Source: an uncultured Albidovulum sp. (GTDB lineage: Bacteria > Pseudomonadota > Alphaproteobacteria > Rhodobacterales > Rhodobacteraceae). From it: 43,360 nucleotides of DNA. Each line of letters begins with the position of its first letter. Position 1 is the stretch's first letter. Of the stretch, positions 39,336 to 43,360 are shown piece after piece. A program made the position numbers and the translations under genes. Below the pieces are notes generated by a model, which had not been told where the DNA came from, made no database searches, and saw only the letters and a list, made by a program, of their open reading frames with translations. Where the stretch lies: positions 1 through 43,360 of the forward strand of contig CAJYAD010000032.1 of assembly GCA_913064775.1 (NCBI GenBank). Direction: 5' to 3'.

Positions 39336-42163
39336 TGCCCCAGCCTTTCCAGCAGTGCCGGCACATGGACCTGATCGGATTTATAGTTGCCGGTCAGCAC
39401 ATACATGATCAGGTTGACGCCGAAGCGATAGGCGATCTCGCGCTGGCGCTCGCCGGCATAGCCGCTGCCCACCGGAAACATCGGCAGGCCGTGCGCATTC
39501 ACCGCCCAGGCCGCCGCCCAATCGTTCGAGCCGATCACCACCGGCGTCACCCCGTCGTTGAGGTTGCGAAACGGCATGCCCTCGACCTTTTTCGCGTCGG
39601 GGGGCGCGGCCTCGACCCAGGTGATGCCGCTGTCATAGCGGCCCGGGTAGTCCTGGATCAGATAGAAGGCGCGGGTCAGCACATGGTCCTTGGGCACCGG
39701 CGACAGCGGCGGGATGTCGAGGCCCAGCGCGATCTGGCGCAGCCGCCGCTGATTCGGCGTCACCGCGCCGCCCACGGCCAGATCGGCATCGCGGGTGTCG
39801 AAGACGATCATGCCGCCGGTGCGCAGATATTCGTTCAGCTTGGCATAGGCCTTGGCCGAGGGGATCGGCTCATCCGCCGTGATCGGCCAGTAGAGGATGG
39901 GAAAGAACGCCAGCTCATCGGTCTCGATGTTCACGCCCATCGGGGTCTTGGGTTCGACCGAGGTGCGCTCGGTCAGCACGTCGGACAGGCCCTGAAGCCC
40001 GGCCTGGGCGACGGCGTCGACGCGGGCGTCGCCGGTCAGCACATGCGCCAGCACCACGCCGGCGGTGGCCTGGATCGCGAAGGCATCGCCCGGCTTGGTG
40101 ATATTCTGCGCCCGCCCCTGCCCCGGGTTGGCGGCCAGCGCGATCAGCACCAGCAGCGCCGTGGTGCCCGCCCGCGCGCCCGATCGCGCCTCGGCCTGCG
40201 TCCCGGCCCGCGCGCCCCGGCGCAGATGGCCCGACAGCGCCATCGAGGCCAGAAGATCGAGCAGGAAGAGGATCAGCGCGGCGCAAAGCAGGATCCAGGC
40301 GAGCGGGGTCTCATGCGCGGCGCTCAAGCCCTCGACCTCGATATCGGCGGGCCAGGCGGCGGGTTTCAGCACCGTCTTCGCATCGGTCACGTTCAGCGCC
40401 AGGCGGCGGTCGTCGCTGCGGTAAAGGCCGGGCGGCGTGTCGGGACCGGCCTGGGCCGCGACCAGCCTTTCGCCGGGCAGGCCGGCCATCTGGCCCGCGT
40501 CGCGCGCAGTGCCGAAGGCGTCCAGCAGCCGGACCGGCACCCAGGTGGTGCCCTTCATCTGCGCGGCATCGGGGCGCTCGGGCCGGGTCGAGACCGCCAG
40601 CCGGTTCAGCATCTGCACAAACAGGCCCGACAGCGGCAGCGTCGACCATTCGGCGTTGGCGGTGACGTGGAACAGCACCACCTGCCCCTTGCCCACCGCC
40701 TTGCGGGTGACCAGCGGCGTGCCGTCGGCAAGGCTGGCGATGGTGCGTTTCGACAGCGTCGGGTCGGGCTGGGCCAGCACCTGCGCCTTGACCGTCACGT
40801 CATCGGGGATCGTGAGGCCATAGAAGGGCGAATCCTTGGCAAAGGGCGCCAGCGTCTTCGGCTGGCCCCAGCTCATCGCGCCGCCCACCGTGCGCCCGCC
40901 CAGGCGCAGCCGGACCGGCATCAGCGGATCCTCGGCCTCGCGCGACACATCGCTGGCGGCCAGCCGCGGCCCCGCGAAACGCACCAGAAGCCCGCCCTTT
41001 CGGGTCCAGGCCAGCAGCTCCTTCTCCTGGTTCGGGCTGAGTTTCGCAACATCGGCCAGGATGATCACATCGGGCGCCGCCAGCAGGATATCGTCGAAGG
41101 AGCCGTCGATCAGGTCGGTCGTCGGCGCCAGCGCCTCACGCAGGTAGAAAAGCGGCGACAGCAGTTGCAGCCGCTCGCGGTCGGGCGGGCCCATCAGCGC
41201 CACCTTGCGGCGCTTGAGCGCGTCGTCGGTCAGGCTGATCGCGCCGGCAGAACGGCTGCCGTCGATCTGGAAGCGGGTGATGCGGTTGCGCAGCTCGGGT
41301 TGCAGTTGCAGCCGCGCGGTGGCCTCCGAGGCGCCCGGCGCGAAGGTCAGCGCGGCCTGCGCCAGCACCCGCTCGGCCCCCGAGGGCCCGGGGCCACGGG
41401 CGGCCACGTCGATCCGGGCGCGGGGGCCAGTGCCGGCGCGCAGGGCGGTCACCTCGATCGCGCCGTCGCGGAAGGCGGGCGGGCGCAGCGCGTAGATCGG
41501 GCGGGGGCTTTCGAACACCCGCACCGTGCCGTGGCGTTCCAGCGCCGCCAGCAGCGCCGGGCGGCCGTCGCGCGCCAGCCCGTCCGACAGCCAGTAGGTC
41601 TGGAAGCTGCCCTGCAGCGCCGCCGCCCAACGCGCCACCGATGCCGCGTCAGGCGCCCAGGGCTTGGGCTGGATGTTGGGCAGGCGGCTTTCCCAGGCGC
41701 GGGCCTCCATGAATTGCGGGCCGCCCGCGCCGTCCTTGGCCTGCGCCGGCAGGTCGGTCAGCGAGACCACCGCCACCGGACGCCCGGCGCGCGCGGCGTC
41801 CTGCAACAGCGCGGTGATGCGGTCGGTGCGCCGCGCCCAGTCGCGGGCCGAGGCCCAGCTGCCATCGGTCAGGATCAGAAGCGGGCCACGCCCGGCCTCG
41901 CCCGCCTTGGGGTTCAGCACCGGCCCGGCAAAGGCCAGAATCGCCGCCGCCAGCGCCAGCATGCGCAACAGCAGCAGCCACCAGGGGGTGCGGTCGGTCT
42001 CGGGGCGGTCGTCGCGCAGGCCCAGCAGCAGCGCGACGCCGGGAAACCGCCGCCGGATCGGCGCCGGCGGCACCGCGCGCAGCAACAGCCACAGAAGCGG
42101 CAGCGCCCCCAGCCCCAGCAGCAGCCAGGGCGCGGCAAAGCCGATCGGGCCCAGCACCCACAT
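39332..42163 (-). CDS. BatA-like N-terminal and DUF4159 domain membrane protein
   Basis: The product has 943 residues. The N-terminal BatA/aerotolerance membrane region (about 1-85) has two helices and PIRRRFPGVALLLGLRDD. A long periplasmic part with a vWA-like start (GPLLILTDGSWASARDW) follows. A helix at about 638-660 (LAWILLCAALILFLLDLLAS) comes next, then a DUF4159 domain at the C-terminus (about 715-943; NIETDELAFFPILYWPI, MIVFDTRDADL, REIAYRFGVNLIMYVLTGNYKSDQVHVPALLERL). The start ATG 42163 forms TGATG with the DUF58 stop. A longer frame upstream is not supported. Known only as part of MoxR/DUF58 operons; function unknown. Confidence 0.9.
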   Translation of the reverse strand: MWVLGPIGFAAPWLLLGLGALPLLWLLLRAVPPAPIRRRFPGVALLLGLRDDRPETDRTPWWLLLLRMLALAAAILAFAGPVLNPKAGEAGRGPLLILTDGSWASARDWARRTDRITALLQDAARAGRPVAVVSLTDLPAQAKDGAGGPQFMEARAWESRLPNIQPKPWAPDAASVARWAAALQGSFQTYWLSDGLARDGRPALLAALERHGTVRVFESPRPIYALRPPAFRDGAIEVTALRAGTGPRARIDVAARGPGPSGAERVLAQAALTFAPGASEATARLQLQPELRNRITRFQIDGSRSAGAISLTDDALKRRKVALMGPPDRERLQLLSPLFYLREALAPTTDLIDGSFDDILLAAPDVIILADVAKLSPNQEKELLAWTRKGGLLVRFAGPRLAASDVSREAEDPLMPVRLRLGGRTVGGAMSWGQPKTLAPFAKDSPFYGLTIPDDVTVKAQVLAQPDPTLSKRTIASLADGTPLVTRKAVGKGQVVLFHVTANAEWSTLPLSGLFVQMLNRLAVSTRPERPDAAQMKGTTWVPVRLLDAFGTARDAGQMAGLPGERLVAAQAGPDTPPGLYRSDDRRLALNVTDAKTVLKPAAWPADIEVEGLSAAHETPLAWILLCAALILFLLDLLASMALSGHLRRGARAGTQAEARSGARAGTTALLVLIALAANPGQGRAQNITKPGDAFAIQATAGVVLAHVLTGDARVDAVAQAGLQGLSDVLTERTSVEPKTPMGVNIETDELAFFPILYWPITADEPIPSAKAYAKLNEYLRTGGMIVFDTRDADLAVGGAVTPNQRRLRQIALGLDIPPLSPVPKDHVLTRAFYLIQDYPGRYDSGITWVEAAPPDAKKVEGMPFRNLNDGVTPVVIGSNDWAAAWAVNAHGLPMFPVGSGYAGERQREIAYRFGVNLIMYVLTGNYKSDQVHVPALLERLGQ

Positions 42164-43080
42164 CAGCGCCCGCCTTCCAGCGCGTGGTATAGCCACAAGA
42201 GCGCACCCAAGGGCGGCTCGGCACTGTGGTGGCAAAGGTATTGCCAGCCGGTCAGCCGGGCCAGCGCCGCCAGCCGGTCCTTGCGCTCGGCCAGGCGTTC
42301 CAGATAGCGGCCGCGCAGATCGCCCGCACGCAGGGTTTCGTGGCGCAGCGCCCCCGACATCGATTCAAAGATCGTCCGGCCATCGAAGGGAAAGGCCTCT
42401 TCCACCGGGTCGAGCACCTGCACCAGCGCGCCGCGCACCCCGGCGTCGGCGGCCCGCGTCAGCGCGGCCTCCACCCCGGCCGGATCGCCCAGAAAATCCG
42501 ACAGGAACACAGCGCGGCCATGCGGCGGCAGGCTGCCCGCCTGCGGCGCGCCGTAATCGGCGGTGTCCTCGATATCCGCCGCACCCGCCGCGCCCGCCTC
42601 ACCCATCCCGCCCAGCGACATCGCCAGCCGCAAAAGCTGCGCATTGCCCGAGCGCGGCGTGACCGCGGGCGCAGTCAGGCCGACGCGTTCGCCGCCCTTG
42701 ATCAGCAAGACCGACGCCGCCAGCGCCAACAGCCGCGCGCGGTCGGCCTTGGGCGGGCGACCCCGGTCGCCCGAGAAATCCATCGCGCGCGAGCCGTCGA
42801 CCCAGAACACCACCGACTGCGCCGCCTGCCATTCCTTTTCGCGCACGAAATGCGCGTCCGACCGGGCCGAGCGGCGCCAGTCGATCACCCGCGCCTCATC
42901 GCCCGGATGGGCCGGGCGGTATTGCCAGAATTCATCACCCAGCCCGGCGCGGCGCCGGCCATGGGCGCCCAGCATCACCGAGGCCGCCAGCCGCTCGGCC
43001 TCGGCCAGAAGCGGCGGCAGGCTGCCGGCGAGCGTTTCCGCCCGGCCCCGAAGACGGGCGGAGGCGGCGGGGTCTGTCAC
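42163..43080 (-). CDS. DUF58 domain protein
   Basis: The product has 305 residues. The DUF58 hallmark YRPAHPGDEARVIDWRRSARSD is followed by a vWA-like segment (SVVFWVDGSRAMDFSG; ALAASVLLIKGGERVGL). The protein is soluble and works with a MoxR AAA ATPase in known operons, as a metal-ion-adhesion-fold partner. Both its ends overlap neighbours (4 bp with the MoxR gene, TGATG with the DUF4159 gene), which indicates translational coupling. Confidence 0.93.
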   Translation of the reverse strand: MTDPAASARLRGRAETLAGSLPPLLAEAERLAASVMLGAHGRRRAGLGDEFWQYRPAHPGDEARVIDWRRSARSDAHFVREKEWQAAQSVVFWVDGSRAMDFSGDRGRPPKADRARLLALAASVLLIKGGERVGLTAPAVTPRSGNAQLLRLAMSLGGMGEAGAAGAADIEDTADYGAPQAGSLPPHGRAVFLSDFLGDPAGVEAALTRAADAGVRGALVQVLDPVEEAFPFDGRTIFESMSGALRHETLRAGDLRGRYLERLAERKDRLAALARLTGWQYLCHHSAEPPLGALLWLYHALEGGR

Positions 43081-43360
43081 GCGGCGGCCTCGACGCGGGT
43101 GACGCGGGCGGTGACGGCGTCGATCACGCCTTCCATCGTCTCGCCCCGCGCCCGCGCCGCGAACGTCAGCGCCATGCGGTGGCTGAGCACCGGGCGCGCC
43201 ATGGCGGCCACGTCCTCGGCATTGGGGGCAAGTCGTCCCTCTTGCAGCGCCCGCGCCCGCACCGTGAGCATCAGCGCCTGCGCGGCGCGCGGCCCCGGGC
43301 CCCAGGCGACGGCATCCGCCACCTGCTGGCCGGCCTCGGCCTCGCCCGGGCGGCAGGCGC
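43077..43360 (-). CDS. MoxR-family AAA ATPase, C-terminal part (cut by window end)
   Basis: About 94 C-terminal residues are visible; the gene enters from the right edge with no start in the window. The lid-domain wording ACRPGEAEAGQQVADAVAWGPGPRAAQALML and LAPNAEDVAAMARPVLSHRMALTFAARA is typical of MoxR proteins. The Walker motifs lie outside. MoxR ATPases act as chaperones that help insert cofactors or metals or assemble envelope proteins. It is first of the four coupled genes seen here and overlaps the DUF58 gene by 4 bp. Confidence 0.9.
   Translation of the reverse strand, partial: ACRPGEAEAGQQVADAVAWGPGPRAAQALMLTVRARALQEGRLAPNAEDVAAMARPVLSHRMALTFAARARGETMEGVIDAVTARVTRVEAAA

Noticed and set aside
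39335-42307. 990-residue plus-strand open frame
   Set aside because: The longest frame in the window, but antisense to the BatA/DUF4159 gene and made of His, Arg and Gln-rich sequence without domains.

Overview
The window is very GC-rich (third positions almost all G or C) and gene-dense, with 4-bp ATGA start/stop overlaps. Its marker set points to an alphaproteobacterium, most likely Rhodobacteraceae. The markers are a 44-residue aa3-type oxidase subunit IV, a DUF1127 protein, a ruvC-ruvA pair, tandem dimethylglycine-dehydrogenase/GcvT-type proteins beside a non-pyrrolysine MttB-like methyltransferase, a choline sulfatase, and a DmdC-like acyl-CoA dehydrogenase. I cannot name the genus. I see no IS element, CRISPR array, rRNA or tRNA.

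Left part (1-6.2 kb): the start of a PLP-dependent threonine-dehydratase-like enzyme, then a two-component system (kinase and OmpR-type regulator, minus strand). Divergent from it is a compact three-gene module: a small exported FMN-binding-domain protein, an ApbE FMN transferase, and an RnfD/NqrB-like membrane domain fused to a ferredoxin-reductase-type FAD/NAD(P)H domain. This looks like a minimal trans-membrane flavin electron-transfer system and is the most interesting part of the window. A LysR regulator follows and overlaps it tail to tail.

6.2-12.8 kb: a methylated-amine region. Two 800-residue DMGDH/sarcosine-dehydrogenase-like flavoproteins (the second frameshifted near its N-terminus) are followed by an MttB-family methyltransferase homologue. 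12.8-16.0 kb is housekeeping: ruvA, ruvC (ruvB is not here), a DUF1127 protein, a small membrane protein and prmA.

16.1-20.0 kb: a molybdenum hydroxylase operon (FAD, 2Fe-2S and molybdopterin subunits) ending in its own MoaD-like sulfur carrier. 20.1-22.4 kb: phosphomannomutase and a class II aldolase-type protein. 22.4-29.5 kb: a dipeptide-type ABC importer (binding protein, two permeases, double ATPase) divergent from choline sulfatase, with a TetR-like inverted repeat between them.

29.5-37.1 kb: an inositol-monophosphatase-family enzyme, YebC, a Sua5/TsaC tRNA-modification enzyme, a DmdC-like acyl-CoA dehydrogenase overlapping a metallo-beta-lactamase-fold hydrolase, cytochrome oxidase subunit IV, a papain-like lipoprotein candidate and a GNAT acetyltransferase. 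37.2-43.4 kb: a tightly coupled MoxR / DUF58 / BatA-DUF4159 / amidotransferase-like operon, cut by the window end.

Several loci share a compatible-solute and methylated-compound theme: choline sulfate, glycine betaine derivatives, possibly hydroxyectoine, and DMSP-type acyl-CoAs. A short dispersed intergenic element with a CTTTC...CAAATA core occurs at five places and is often followed by a GC hairpin.
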